A stretch of 64,000 bases of DNA from Cellvibrio fontiphilus (GTDB taxonomy: Bacteria > Pseudomonadota > Gammaproteobacteria > Pseudomonadales > Cellvibrionaceae): NCBI RefSeq assembly GCF_035317345.1, contig NZ_JAYKTU010000001.1; one strand, written 5' to 3'. Below, piece by piece: positions 33,971 through 43,207 of the stretch. The translations under genes and the position numbers were made by a program. The stretch's first letter is position 1; each line of letters begins with the position of its first letter. The notes beneath the pieces are model-generated. The model made no database searches and had not been told where the DNA came from. It worked only from the letters and a program-made list of their open reading frames with translations.

Positions 33971-36737
33971 CAACGTTTTCTACACAACGCAAACAAATGG
34001 TTGGATGCGCTGCATTGGCGCCCACGTCGGCACGATGATGCCAACAGCGTTCGCATTTCGCATGCTCGGATTTTTTCACCGCCACTAGCAGACCCGCAAC
34101 ATCAGTCGCCTCTGCATCTTGGGCTTCATTCAACGAACGAATTTCGGCGGTAGAGGTAATCAATACAAAACGCAATTCATTAGCAAGCTTGTGCAATTCG
34201 CTTTGCAATTTCTCATCGCAATACAAAACTACTTCAGCACCCAATGAACCGCCCACTTCGCCAGCAGTGCGTTTTGCCTCTAGCACTTTGTTTACGGCAT
34301 CTTTCACTTGCGCGATCAGTTCCCAGTAACTGTCAGCAAACGAATCGGCTGGCATTGTTGGCAATTGATACCATTCAGCTACAAACACATTGGCCTCGCG
34401 CGCTCCGGCAACTTCTTTCCAGATCTCATCGGCAGTAAAACTTAAAATCGGCGCAATCCACCGCACCATAGCTTCTATTACATGTTGCAATGCCGTTTGC
34501 GCGGAGCGGCGCGCAAGTGCATCACCTTTTACCGTGTACTGGCGATCTTTAATAATATCGAGATAGAAACCGCCCAATTCCACCACGCAGAAGTTGTGCA
34601 GTTTTTGGTAGATCAGATGTAATTGATAGCTGTCGTAGGCAGCGATAATTTCTTGCTGCAACTGCGCCGTGCGCGCAACAATCCAGCGATCCAATTGCAG
34701 CATATTGTCCGGCGCAACTGCATCTGTCGCAGGATCAAATCCAGTCAAGTTGGACAAAATAAAACGCGCGGTATTGCGAATACGGCGATAAGAATCGGCA
34801 GTGCGTTTTAGAATTTCATCGGACACGCTCATCTCAGTGCTAAAGTCAGTCGCAGCAACCCAGAGGCGCAACACATCTGCGCCCAAATCGTTCACCACTT
34901 TTTGCGGTGGAATCACATTGCCAATGGACTTGGACATTTTGCGCCCTTGCGCATCTACCACAAAGCCGTGGGTTAACACAGTTTTGTAGGGAGGAACAGC
35001 GTGCATCGCCATGGACGTTTTCAGTGATGACTGGAACCAGCCGCGATGTTGGTCTGAACCTTCCAGATATAAATCAGCAGGGAAACGCAAACCGGCGCGT
35101 TGGGCAAGCACTGCAAAATGGGTAACGCCGGAGTCAAACCAAACGTCCAGAGTATCTGTCACTTTTTGGTATTTATCGGCATCGGCACCGAGCAGTTCAG
35201 CCGCATCCAATTCAAACCAGGCATCCATTCCGCCCTGCTCGACTTTTTGTGCAACCGCTTCAATCAAGTGTGCAGTTTCCGGATGCAATTCCTGCGTTTC
35301 TTTATTTACAAATAGTGCGATGGGAACACCCCAGGTGCGCTGACGCGAGATACACCAATCCGGCGATGTGGCCAGCATGGCATCAATCCGCGCCTTGCCC
35401 CAATCCGGCACCCATTGCACGCCATCAACAGCTTTTGCAACCTGATCGCGCAAATTGTTTTTGCTCATGCTCACAAACCATTGCGGTGTCGCACGGAAAA
35501 TCAGTGGCGTTTTAGTGCGCCAGCAATGCGGGAAACTGTGGGTGATTTTGCCTTGCGCTAAAAGCGCATTTTTTTCTATTAACAAAGCGATGACTTTTTC
35601 ATCAACTTTATAAACATGATCGCCGGCGAAAATTTCTACGTTCGGGCGATAAGTACCGTGGTCGTCGATATAATTCAGCGTGCCTATGCCGTATTTGAGA
35701 CCGACATTAAAGTCGTCTGCGCCGTGATCTGGTGCAGTGTGAACAAAACCAGTACCCGCATCGGTAGTCACGTGATCGCCGAGTATTACTGGAACCTGAC
35801 GCGCATAGAAAGGATGTTGCAGCAGCAAATTTTCCAGTGCAGCGCCTTTTACGCGACCAACAATTTGATGGCCTTCAATTTTTGCACGAGCGAGCACGCT
35901 GCCGATTAAGGTTTCAGCAAGCAGTAGACGTTCGTCGCCCACTTGTACCAACGCGTAATCCACTTCGGCATTGGCAGAAACAGCTTGGTTAGCAGGGAGC
36001 GTCCACGGCGTGGTGGTCCAGATCACCAGTGATATTTTTCCGCTGCCACTCAATTCGAAAATTGTTTTTTCAATTGCAGCTTGATCGACAAAGCCAAACT
36101 TTACGTCGATAGAAAAAGAGGTTTTATCCTGATATTCCACTTCCGCTTCAGCGAGTGCAGAACCGCCGACCACACTCCAATACACCGGTTTGAAACCTTT
36201 GTGCAAATGGCCGTTCTCGGCGATTTTTCCGAGCGCGCGAATAATGTCCGCTTCAAATTTGTAATCCATGGTGAGGTAGGGTTTATCCCACTCACCTAAA
36301 ACACCCAAGCGCACAAAGTCAGCCTTTTGGCCTTCCACTTGCTTGGCGGCATATTCGCGGCATTTATTGCGGAAAGTTTTGACATCGACTTTATCGCCCG
36401 CTTTGCCGATTTTTTTCTCCACGTTGTGCTCGATGGGCAAACCGTGGCAATCCCAACCGGGCACATAGGGCGCATCAAAACCGCTCAGGGTTTTGCTTTT
36501 GACGATGATATCTTTGAGAATTTTGTTAACCGCATGACCGATATGAATATCGCCATTAGCATAGGGTGGGCCATCGTGCAAAATAAATTGCTCGCGCCCA
36601 GCACGTGCTGCACGAATTTGTTGATACAAATCGCTCGCTTGCCATTGTTTAAGCATGTCCGGCTCGCGCTGGGCAAGGTTTGCTTTCATCGCAAAACCGG
36701 TGGTGGGCAAATTCAGTGTGGCTTTGTAATCAGTCAT
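33939..36737 (-). CDS. ileS: Isoleucyl-tRNA synthetase
   Basis: Class Ia synthetase that charges tRNA-Ile. 932 aa, with the HIGH-type motif YANGDIHIGHAVNKIL (about 57-72), the editing domain in the middle, KMSKS in GRKMSKSIGNVIPP, and a C-terminal zinc site (CERCWHH and CLRCVENV). It lies between ribF and lspA, the usual order. No T-box is expected or seen. Confidence 0.97.
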   Translation of the reverse strand: MTDYKATLNLPTTGFAMKANLAQREPDMLKQWQASDLYQQIRAARAGREQFILHDGPPYANGDIHIGHAVNKILKDIIVKSKTLSGFDAPYVPGWDCHGLPIEHNVEKKIGKAGDKVDVKTFRNKCREYAAKQVEGQKADFVRLGVLGEWDKPYLTMDYKFEADIIRALGKIAENGHLHKGFKPVYWSVVGGSALAEAEVEYQDKTSFSIDVKFGFVDQAAIEKTIFELSGSGKISLVIWTTTPWTLPANQAVSANAEVDYALVQVGDERLLLAETLIGSVLARAKIEGHQIVGRVKGAALENLLLQHPFYARQVPVILGDHVTTDAGTGFVHTAPDHGADDFNVGLKYGIGTLNYIDDHGTYRPNVEIFAGDHVYKVDEKVIALLIEKNALLAQGKITHSFPHCWRTKTPLIFRATPQWFVSMSKNNLRDQVAKAVDGVQWVPDWGKARIDAMLATSPDWCISRQRTWGVPIALFVNKETQELHPETAHLIEAVAQKVEQGGMDAWFELDAAELLGADADKYQKVTDTLDVWFDSGVTHFAVLAQRAGLRFPADLYLEGSDQHRGWFQSSLKTSMAMHAVPPYKTVLTHGFVVDAQGRKMSKSIGNVIPPQKVVNDLGADVLRLWVAATDFSTEMSVSDEILKRTADSYRRIRNTARFILSNLTGFDPATDAVAPDNMLQLDRWIVARTAQLQQEIIAAYDSYQLHLIYQKLHNFCVVELGGFYLDIIKDRQYTVKGDALARRSAQTALQHVIEAMVRWIAPILSFTADEIWKEVAGAREANVFVAEWYQLPTMPADSFADSYWELIAQVKDAVNKVLEAKRTAGEVGGSLGAEVVLYCDEKLQSELHKLANELRFVLITSTAEIRSLNEAQDAEATDVAGLLVAVKKSEHAKCERCWHHRADVGANAAHPTICLRCVENVDGAGETRHFA

Positions 36738-36764
36738 GATTCACGGTCAACTTGTTAATAATAA

Positions 36765-37718
36765 TTAAACAGGAAAGTGTGAGAAAAAATGTTGGGCTTG
36801 TGCAATATCCGTCTGCAATTGCGTTTGCAGCTCTTCCAATGAATTAAACTTTTTTTCGTCGCGCAACTTGGAGTGGAAAATTACATCGATTTTTGCGCCG
36901 TATACGCGCCGCGAAAAATCAAACAGATGCACTTCCAGTAAGGGTTTTTTATCGCCACTTACCGTGGGGCGAATGCCAACATTCGCCACCCCTGCATGTA
37001 AACTGCCATCGGCAAATTTGACCGTGACGGTAAAAACACCATGCAACGGCGAACGATAGCGACGCAAATGAACATTGGCGGTGGGCACACCTAACTTGCT
37101 ACCCAGTTGCTGACCATAGGCGATCCGACCGCTGATACTGTAGGGTCTGCCAAGCAGCTTTTCGGCTTGAGTAAAGTCTCCCATTTCCAACAACTGGCGA
37201 ATGCGTGTACTACTTACTCGCTCACCGCCCAATTCCAGTGTGCAGGTATCGGTTACTCCGAAACCACGCGCGCGCCCGATAGTTTGCAACAGGGCAAAAT
37301 CGCCACGGCGATCACAGCCAAAACGAAAATCATCACCCACCACCAGATGCTTGATAGCCAAACCTTGCAGTAATACCCGCTCGATAAATTCCTCTGCAGT
37401 CAGGTGACGCAACGCCGTATTGAATTGAACGCAAAGTACGCGCGCAACACCCGCAGCGAGCAAAGCCTGAACCTTTTCGCGCAGACGCATCAAACGTGCG
37501 GGAGCTTTATCGCCGGAGAAAAACTCGTGCGGCTGTGGCTCAAACACGATTACCACCGCAGGCAAGTTGTAGTAGCGACTGACATCCATCAATTGGCGCA
37601 GTATCGCCTGATGCCCAAGATGTACTCCATCGAATGAACCGATAGTAGCCACGCAGCCCTGATGCCGGGGGCGCAGGTTATGTAAGCCGCGGATAAACGC
37701 AGGTGCCACTGGATTCAC
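36765..37718 (-). CDS. ribF: Bifunctional riboflavin kinase / FAD synthetase
   Basis: Makes FMN and FAD from riboflavin and ATP. The N-terminal nucleotidyltransferase domain has GSFDGVHLGHQAIL (about 27-40) and the FAD synthetase motif GGERVSSTRIRQLL. The C-terminal kinase domain has GVPTANVHL and LHGVFTVTVKFADG. 317 aa. The ileS start is 27 bases downstream. Confidence 0.95.
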   Translation of the reverse strand: MNPVAPAFIRGLHNLRPRHQGCVATIGSFDGVHLGHQAILRQLMDVSRYYNLPAVVIVFEPQPHEFFSGDKAPARLMRLREKVQALLAAGVARVLCVQFNTALRHLTAEEFIERVLLQGLAIKHLVVGDDFRFGCDRRGDFALLQTIGRARGFGVTDTCTLELGGERVSSTRIRQLLEMGDFTQAEKLLGRPYSISGRIAYGQQLGSKLGVPTANVHLRRYRSPLHGVFTVTVKFADGSLHAGVANVGIRPTVSGDKKPLLEVHLFDFSRRVYGAKIDVIFHSKLRDEKKFNSLEELQTQLQTDIAQAQHFFSHFPV

Positions 37719-37833
37719 TATCTGCTCTGCCTTCAGCCAATTTGCCTAAAAAATGGAGGGCGGCAGTATACAGGAGGCGCGGCACCAGAGCCTACCCCGC
37801 GTACTTCCATGCAGATCGCCAAACACCCGCACA

Positions 37834-39486
37834 TCAATGATGGGCTTTGAAATCGCGCAGGCGCACACCTACCGCAGCAAGCGCCACCAGATAAGCGACA
37901 AACCCCGCCACACAAACCACGGCAAGACGCAGAATTCGCTCCATCACACTCCAGTCAGACCAAAGATTCCAAAGCGACAGGAAGCCAAGCAATACCGCAA
38001 CCAGCACCATATTGGCCACACCATAGCGCAACCATAATGCCGGCCAGTTGCTCGCGGGATTGTAAACCTCGCTTTTGCGCAGCCCGCGATAGAGTAGATA
38101 CGCATTGACATAGGCCGCCATCGCCGTGGTAAACGCCAGACCGACATGCCCCAAACCCCAGAGCATTACCAGAGGAATCACCACAATGGGCTTCATCAAA
38201 ATGTTGGCTCCTATGGCGATGATGCCGATGCGCACCGGCGATTTCATATCCTGTCGCGCAAAATACCCAGGCACCAGCACCTTGATGAGCATGAAAGCAA
38301 ACAGCCCGAGCGCATAGGCCTTGAGGCTGTAGGCGGACATAAGAATATCCGTCTGCTTCATTTCGCCGTGATAGAACAGGGTGTACAAAATCGGCTCCGC
38401 CAGAATGATCAGCGCCAATGTTGCAGGCAGTGCGATGAGAACCACAAAACGAATCGCCCAATCCAGCATCTGGCTGAATTTTTCACCGGATTGCGCCGCA
38501 CTCAGGCGCGATAAACCGGGCATGATCACCGTCGCAATCGCCACCCCAAATACACCCAGCGGCAGCTCCACCAAGCGATCGGAATAGAACAGCCAGCTCA
38601 CCGCACCATCGCCCAGCATGGTGGCAATAATCGAGTCCAACAGCAGGTTCAACTGGCTCACCGATACCCCGAACAGTGCTGGAGTCATAAGCACCAAAAT
38701 GCGCTTTACCCCGGGGTGCGACCAATCCAACTTGGGCGATGGCATAAGGTGAATTTGTTTTAAAAACGGCAGCTGGAACAACAGCGAAAACACACCTGCC
38801 GCCAGGATACTCCAGGCCAATGCATAGGCTGGATTGGGGAAAAAATCCGCCACCAGTAGCGCGGCGGCGATCATAAAGATATTCAGGAAAATCGGCGTAA
38901 CCGCCGGAATCGCAAAGCGGTCATAGCTATTTAAAATCGCGCCGGCAAAACCGGTGAGCGAAATCAGCATCAAATAGGGGAAGGTGATGCGCACCAGCTC
39001 GACCAGCAGCGAGAATTTCTCCGGTTCATCCGCATAACCGTAGCCAAATACATAGGCAAAACCCACTGCCCCGGCCACACCGATCAGGGTAAATAGCAGC
39101 AGGATGGACCCCAGACAACCCGCGACCTTATCGACCAACTCTTTAACAGCAGCATGAGTACCCTTCTCGCGATACTCCGACAGCACCGGAATAAACGCTT
39201 GGGAGAAGGCGCCCTCGGCAAATAAACGGCGGAAAAAATTGGGAATTTTCTGGGCGATGGCAAAAGCGTCCATCGCGCCGCCAGCCCCCAATACGGCAGC
39301 AAGCACTATGTCGCGAATCAAACCCAATACCCGCGACACCATAGTCATGGAGCCAGTGAGCAAACTGGAGCGCAACAGGCTGCCAGGTTTGGTTTTGGGT
39401 GGGTTGGGCGGCTGGTGTGGAGCTGGCGATGACGCAGAGTCGGACACGGGCGAATCCTGTGCAGGCGAAAAGGCGGCATTATCCAC
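37834..39486 (-). CDS. murJ: Lipid II flippase MurJ
   Basis: MATE-like transporter that flips lipid II across the inner membrane. About 14 hydrophobic segments; the N-terminal core reads SMTMVSRVLGLIRDIVLA with FRRLFAEGAFSQAFIPVLSE following, very typical. The start is uncertain: GTG 39486 gives a 550-aa protein with a Pro/Ser-rich N-terminal tail of about 35 residues; the open frame reaches 39555, and a later ATG (39348) would begin at the first membrane segment. It is divergent from the lipoprotein gene. Confidence 0.93.
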   Translation of the reverse strand: MDNAAFSPAQDSPVSDSASSPAPHQPPNPPKTKPGSLLRSSLLTGSMTMVSRVLGLIRDIVLAAVLGAGGAMDAFAIAQKIPNFFRRLFAEGAFSQAFIPVLSEYREKGTHAAVKELVDKVAGCLGSILLLFTLIGVAGAVGFAYVFGYGYADEPEKFSLLVELVRITFPYLMLISLTGFAGAILNSYDRFAIPAVTPIFLNIFMIAAALLVADFFPNPAYALAWSILAAGVFSLLFQLPFLKQIHLMPSPKLDWSHPGVKRILVLMTPALFGVSVSQLNLLLDSIIATMLGDGAVSWLFYSDRLVELPLGVFGVAIATVIMPGLSRLSAAQSGEKFSQMLDWAIRFVVLIALPATLALIILAEPILYTLFYHGEMKQTDILMSAYSLKAYALGLFAFMLIKVLVPGYFARQDMKSPVRIGIIAIGANILMKPIVVIPLVMLWGLGHVGLAFTTAMAAYVNAYLLYRGLRKSEVYNPASNWPALWLRYGVANMVLVAVLLGFLSLWNLWSDWSVMERILRLAVVCVAGFVAYLVALAAVGVRLRDFKAHH

Positions 39487-39536
39487 GGCTGTTATACTCA
39501 GGCACAACACCCGCCCGCCAAACAAGGAGCTACACC

Positions 39537-40106
39537 ATGTCCATCCGCACCCCATCCACTGGCACTCTATCTATTGGCACTCTATCTATTGGCATCATGA
39601 ACCCATGTGCCTGCCTCGGCATTGCTTTGCTACTGGTTGCCTGCAGCAAAGAGCCGGCACCTGCAGCCCCCCAGCAAGACGCCCCCCTCATCGACTACAG
39701 CGCGAAGAAAACCATGCACCCCAGCTGGGACGCTAACCAAGACGGTATGAACGATTGTGAAGATGATGGCAGCTGCGACGACAGCGTGGATTACACCCTG
39801 CCCCGCCCAAGCACCGCTGCACCGGCAGACACCAATAGCGCCCAGCGCGGCCCCTTCCGCTTTGTGTGCACGGATGCAGCGCAATCCGAATTCACCGCAC
39901 TGTTTCACAATGACCTGAACGACCCCGCCAATAATCGCCTGCAACTTAGCTTTGCGGGCGAAACCCGCGACCTAGCCGCTGTAGTCGCCGCCAGTGGCAG
40001 CAAGTACGAAGGCAGCAATGCCAGCTTTTGGGAGCATCAGGGCGAAGCCACCATCAGCTGGCCGCCTGAATTTACTGACTTAACATGCTTACCAGCGCCC
40101 CGATAA
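39537..40106 (+). CDS. MliC-type lysozyme-inhibitor lipoprotein with Asp-rich calcium-like segment
   Basis: A 189-aa predicted lipoprotein: signal peptide with LLVAC (Cys36), an Asp-rich segment DANQDGMNDCEDDGSCDD (about 64-81) that resembles thrombospondin-type calcium repeats, and a C-terminal MliC-like domain (about 103-189) with FRFVCTDAAQSEFTALF and VVAASGSKYEG-N-SFWEHQGEA, matching the SGxxY and FWxxGxxA core of C-type lysozyme inhibitors. It may protect the wall from lysozymes. AAGGAG precedes the ATG at 39537. A 15-bp in-frame tandem repeat lies just after the start; a second ATG at 39597 begins a standard lipoprotein leader. Confidence 0.75.
   Translation: MSIRTPSTGTLSIGTLSIGIMNPCACLGIALLLVACSKEPAPAAPQQDAPLIDYSAKKTMHPSWDANQDGMNDCEDDGSCDDSVDYTLPRPSTAAPADTNSAQRGPFRFVCTDAAQSEFTALFHNDLNDPANNRLQLSFAGETRDLAAVVAASGSKYEGSNASFWEHQGEATISWPPEFTDLTCLPAPR
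39560..39596 (+). repeat. 15-bp tandem repeat in the lipoprotein leader
   Basis: TGGCACTCTATCTAT occurs twice back to back (39560-39574, 39575-39589), followed by a partial third copy TGGCATC. The unit is a multiple of three, so copy-number change keeps the frame and alters the length of the N-region (residues about 8-20, repeating GTLSI). Confidence 0.85.
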
Positions 40107-40272
40107 GGAGCCCGCAATGGCCAACTGCTAGAAGATCCCCGGAACCGTGTGTTGTGCCGATCACAAAAAATAACAACTTGGCAATTTCCTGATCAACGTT
40201 GCGGTGGCAAAATTTGACACTTGATAGTCGCACTCTGGCGGCCATCAAGTTGTTCACATATCAGGAAGTTTT

Positions 40273-41292
40273 ATGTTTATTAAGGCAGATACCCCACCGG
40301 TGATTAGCATCATAGTGCCGGTATTCAATGTGCAGGATTACCTGTCCGAATGTCTTTCTTCGCTCGCCGATCAAACCTTTAACCATTCCTACGAAATAAT
40401 TCTCATCGACGACTGCTCCACCGATAACAGCAAAACAATCTGCGAGTCATTCGTCGCGGATCATCCTGGTCTGGCCAGACTTATTTGTCTGGATAAAAAC
40501 AGTGGCGTATCTGTTGCGCGCAATCAGGGAATTCGCGCTGCAACCGGAACTTATTTTGCCTTTGTGGATTCCGATGACCGGCTACCGGCCAATGCACTGG
40601 AACATCTGTATTCAGCGGCAATTCAACATCAGGCAGATGTGGTAAAAGGTAATTGCATCGTTTTTGATGAATACAAATCACGCCCTGCGAATCACAATGT
40701 CAAAAACGAAAAGATTTACCAAAACGAAGCGATTTTTGCCGCATTTTTGCAGCACCGCGATGTGCGCGGACACACTTGGGGCAAGCTGTTTTTACGCGCC
40801 AGTTTCGGACACATAGTCTGCCCACCAAATGTGACTATGGCGGAAGATACCCTGTATTGCGCGGAGGTATTTTCCCAAGCCAAAAAGCTGGTACTTATCA
40901 ATACGTGTGTATACAACTATCGCTTGCGTGCATCGGGTGCTACAGGCAGGAAATTCCATACCTGCGCCTACCTCTGGTGGCTACACAGTATTGAAAGCTG
41001 TGGCCATTTTGTCTCCAACCCGACTCAACAACGACACCTGAAAGCACTGCAAATCAGGACGCTTTTGCAGCTCATAAAGGAGGCGCGGTCACTGCAAACA
41101 GAGCAGCTTCGCACTGTTTTGTCTGAGGTTATGGCTCGCCAGCAGCAATGGCAGCTCAATATCCCTGCACTCAAGCTTGCACTGCAAATACCCCCCCGGG
41201 TTTTATTTCATTTCCTCAGATTCACATGGGAACTCAAGCAATTAAACGCGCGATTGCGCAGCAATCCAGGCGCGAGCAGCTTTCAGTACTGA
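40273..41292 (+). CDS. Family 2 glycosyltransferase
   Basis: A 339-aa GT-A fold transferase: SIIVPVFNVQDYLSECLSSL (about 13-32), IILIDDCSTDNS (about 43-54), NSGVSVARNQGI and the DxD-type VDSDDRL (about 98-104). It would transfer a sugar from a nucleotide sugar to a surface polysaccharide or lipid. It stands alone, not in a polysaccharide locus, so the acceptor is unknown. A hydrophobic helix is absent, suggesting a cytoplasmic or peripheral enzyme. Confidence 0.88.
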   Translation: MFIKADTPPVISIIVPVFNVQDYLSECLSSLADQTFNHSYEIILIDDCSTDNSKTICESFVADHPGLARLICLDKNSGVSVARNQGIRAATGTYFAFVDSDDRLPANALEHLYSAAIQHQADVVKGNCIVFDEYKSRPANHNVKNEKIYQNEAIFAAFLQHRDVRGHTWGKLFLRASFGHIVCPPNVTMAEDTLYCAEVFSQAKKLVLINTCVYNYRLRASGATGRKFHTCAYLWWLHSIESCGHFVSNPTQQRHLKALQIRTLLQLIKEARSLQTEQLRTVLSEVMARQQQWQLNIPALKLALQIPPRVLFHFLRFTWELKQLNARLRSNPGASSFQY

Positions 41293-41336
41293 ATACGACA
41301 ATAATCCAATCAAATACTCACCCCAACTTTTTAAGG

Positions 41337-41365
41337 TTGACATCAACCCACCCTCCATATACTGT
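41337..41365 (+). promoter_or_regulatory. Promoter of yebG
   Basis: Perfect -35 TTGACA (41337-41342) and -10 TACTGT (41360-41365) with a 17-bp spacer. The -10 overlaps the LexA box, so LexA binding would block it. Confidence 0.65.
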
Positions 41366-41377
41366 ATATAAAAACAG
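41362..41377 (+). promoter_or_regulatory. LexA box (SOS operator)
   Basis: CTGTATATAAAAACAG keeps the CTGT-N8-ACAG core and A/T spacer of the gammaproteobacterial SOS box. It lies 26 bp before the yebG start, the classical arrangement for this gene. Confidence 0.88.
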
Positions 41378-41403
41378 TAACAACTTTGTTGAGGATTTAC
41401 CCC

Positions 41404-41703
41404 ATGGCAGTAGTCGCCGTTTGGTTATGTGATCGGGATGGCAGTATGTTTGAAGACAGAAAAATCGCGGAAGAGCACGATAAGTACCTGGAGCTTGCTG
41501 CCAACATCACCCAGCTGATTGAAGACAATATCCCCGGTATTGACGAACAACACAGTGAAGCGATTGGCCTTTTGTTGGCGCAGCGCCGCGAATTATTAGC
41601 CAAAGCCTGTAAGGGCAAGCCCGATGAATTATTGCAGCCTTTCACCTACGAAAAGCCTGCCACCCTGAACAGCAAAACCACCGCCACGGACAAGGACAAC
41701 TAG
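41404..41703 (+). CDS. yebG: YebG-family DNA-damage-inducible protein
   Basis: A 99-aa protein with the YebG N-terminus MAVVAVWLCDRDGSMFEDRK and a helical middle (HDKYLELAANITQLIEDNIP). YebG is an SOS-induced protein of unknown role found in many gammaproteobacteria. ATG 41404 is chosen because GAGG lies upstream and the family starts MAV; six extra upstream codons are open. The LexA box confirms SOS control. A hairpin-rich stretch and terminator follow. Confidence 0.88.
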   Translation: MAVVAVWLCDRDGSMFEDRKIAEEHDKYLELAANITQLIEDNIPGIDEQHSEAIGLLLAQRRELLAKACKGKPDELLQPFTYEKPATLNSKTTATDKDN

Positions 41704-42007
41704 GCAGCAGCGGTTTGTTGTAGCGCGGACGCGCCCACAAACGTCCGCGCGGTTAATGGCCGCCCACACAGCCATTAACACCCCGCAAACAACTGAATCA
41801 CCACTCAGTGGTTTGTTCGTGTAAAGGTGTGCTTTTGCTGGATGCAACCACAGTCCCCAGCAGTTGTTGCTCCCGGCATTGCGCACCTGCTTCCAACCAT
41901 TCGTTAATGCCCGCTTGTCAGCCACAAGCGACCACAAAGACGAATCGCTTTCACCACTGCACCTCTCCTATGGAACCTCAACGGGTGCGGTGGCTTTTTG
42001 TTTTTTT
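41704..42007 (+). ncRNA. Hairpin-rich region after yebG: long 3' UTR or small RNA
   Basis: No credible gene in 41704-42095. On the + strand a series of hairpins ends in an intrinsic terminator: H1 41723-41750 (9-bp stem), H2 41752-41779 (9-bp stem), a short one at 41800-41812, another at 41912-41930 (7-bp stem) and the terminator stem at 41954-42007. H1 and H2 have different stems but almost the same 10-base loop (CGCCCACAAA and CGCCCACACA). This looks like structured RNA, either the yebG 3' UTR (then SOS-induced) or an independent small RNA. The remaining 42008-42095 holds the next promoter and leader. Confidence 0.55.
41954..42007 (+). terminator. Intrinsic terminator of the yebG transcript or small RNA
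   Basis: CCACTGCACC (41954-41963) pairs with GGTGCGGTGG (41984-41993) with one G-U pair and a 20-base loop, followed by the T-rich tail CTTTTTGTTTTTTT. Confidence 0.82.
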
Positions 42008-42034
42008 GCCTTATTGTCATTTTTACTATATAAC
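42006..42034 (+). promoter_or_regulatory. Candidate promoter of the binding-protein gene
   Basis: -35 TTGCCT (42006-42011) and -10 TATAAC (42029-42034) are 17 bp apart. Transcription would start near 42041, giving a leader of about 55 bases. Confidence 0.45.
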
Positions 42035-42095
42035 TATAGCTCCAGCCTTGTGACTGGATAAAGCGATAACAAAACAGACCAGTGGAACTAACGAT

Positions 42096-42983
42096 ATGTC
42101 TATAAAAAACCTGTGCCTTCACTTGCGTCACCCACTCTTGGCAATCGGCAGCCTGCTTTTCGTATTTATCACCCCCCTGACAGCCCACGCAGAAACACTG
42201 CGCACTGTGCAGGGCAATAACAGCATCGAGATTTATGCCCGAGGCCTGTTACAGCTGGCGTTGAGCAAACTTCCGGAAAACTACACACTGGAGGAAACAG
42301 TTCCCAACACCAGCGAAGAGCGCATGGTCAGCATGTTGATGGACAAACAGCTGGATGTAGTCTGGTATGCAACCACCAACGAACTGGAAGAAAAGCTCCA
42401 ACCGATTTACATCCCCATTTACCGCGGATTACTGGGCTACCGGATATTGATGATAAAAAAAGGCAGCCAACACAAATTTGATGGCATCAAAACCCTGGAG
42501 GATTTGCGCCGTGTTTCGCTTGGCCAGGGGCATTTTTGGGCCGATACCAACGTACTCACCGCTAACGGTTTGAATGTTGTGAAAGTTTTAAAGTACGAGG
42601 GGTTGTTTTACATGCTGGATGGCGAGCGGTTTGATGCCTTCCCGCGCGGCGCCCACGAACCCTGGTCGGAAATGCAGCGCTACCCGAACCTGGAGCTGGA
42701 AGTGGAGAAGAACTTACTGCTGGCCTACACCAATCCTTTTTACTTTTTCGTCAATAAAGACAACACCAAACTTGCACAAGCTATAGAGCGCGGCCTACGC
42801 CTTGCGATTGAAGATGGCAGTTTTAATGAATACTTTTTTAATGACCCAACCGTCAAGGATGTGATGACCAAAGCCAATCTGAAAAACCGCACACTGATTA
42901 AATTGGAGAACCCGGGGCTGCCGAAAAAAACGCCGTTGGATGACCCAACACTTTGGTTCAACCCCTACACATTCAACGAATAA
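42096..42983 (+). CDS. Periplasmic substrate-binding protein (family 3-like)
   Basis: A 295-aa exported protein: signal peptide about 1-32 (ending AHA), then a two-lobed binding-protein fold resembling amino-acid-type solute-binding proteins (VSMLMDKQLDVVWYATTNE, then GIKTLEDLRRVSLGQGHFW). No ABC permease or ATPase is adjacent, so it may act as an orphan sensor or an enzyme-like receptor. Ligand unknown. It is followed by the convergent methyltransferase remnant. Confidence 0.8.
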   Translation: MSIKNLCLHLRHPLLAIGSLLFVFITPLTAHAETLRTVQGNNSIEIYARGLLQLALSKLPENYTLEETVPNTSEERMVSMLMDKQLDVVWYATTNELEEKLQPIYIPIYRGLLGYRILMIKKGSQHKFDGIKTLEDLRRVSLGQGHFWADTNVLTANGLNVVKVLKYEGLFYMLDGERFDAFPRGAHEPWSEMQRYPNLELEVEKNLLLAYTNPFYFFVNKDNTKLAQAIERGLRLAIEDGSFNEYFFNDPTVKDVMTKANLKNRTLIKLENPGLPKKTPLDDPTLWFNPYTFNE

Positions 42984-43031
42984 TACCTGCCGCAGTGCTC
43001 GCCCCCTCAGTGATGGGGCGAGTTCACCCAG

Positions 43032-43207
43032 CTAACAGTACATATTCAAATATTGCACCAGACGCGGAAAACCGGCGCGATTAGGGCTGCTGCCATGCGG
43101 CAGGGCCTGATGCCAGATAATTAAATCGCCCGCCTTGGCCGCAATAGGTTGCACCGGCCACTGTGTCCAATCCTGCTGCTGCAAATCGATCCCTGGTGGC
43201 TGGGCAG
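43032..43207 (-). pseudogene. Decayed phytanoyl-CoA dioxygenase tail
   Basis: In a different frame from the upstream gene, this stretch encodes AGDLIIWHQALPHGSSPNR and PRLVQYLNMYC, the C-terminal strand region of phytanoyl-CoA dioxygenases with the distal iron-ligand His and the 2-oxoglutarate-binding Arg. The start of the same domain (HEQGYLIVPGVL) is at the end of the methyltransferase frame at about 43220-43250. The middle of the domain, including the HxD iron motif, is missing, so both a deletion and a frameshift have occurred. A run of five G residues near 43230 lies at the frame break. Confidence 0.72.

Noticed and set aside
39399..39536. Upstream extension of the lipoprotein gene
   Set aside because: It overlaps murJ and lacks a ribosome binding site, whereas AAGGAG precedes ATG 39537.
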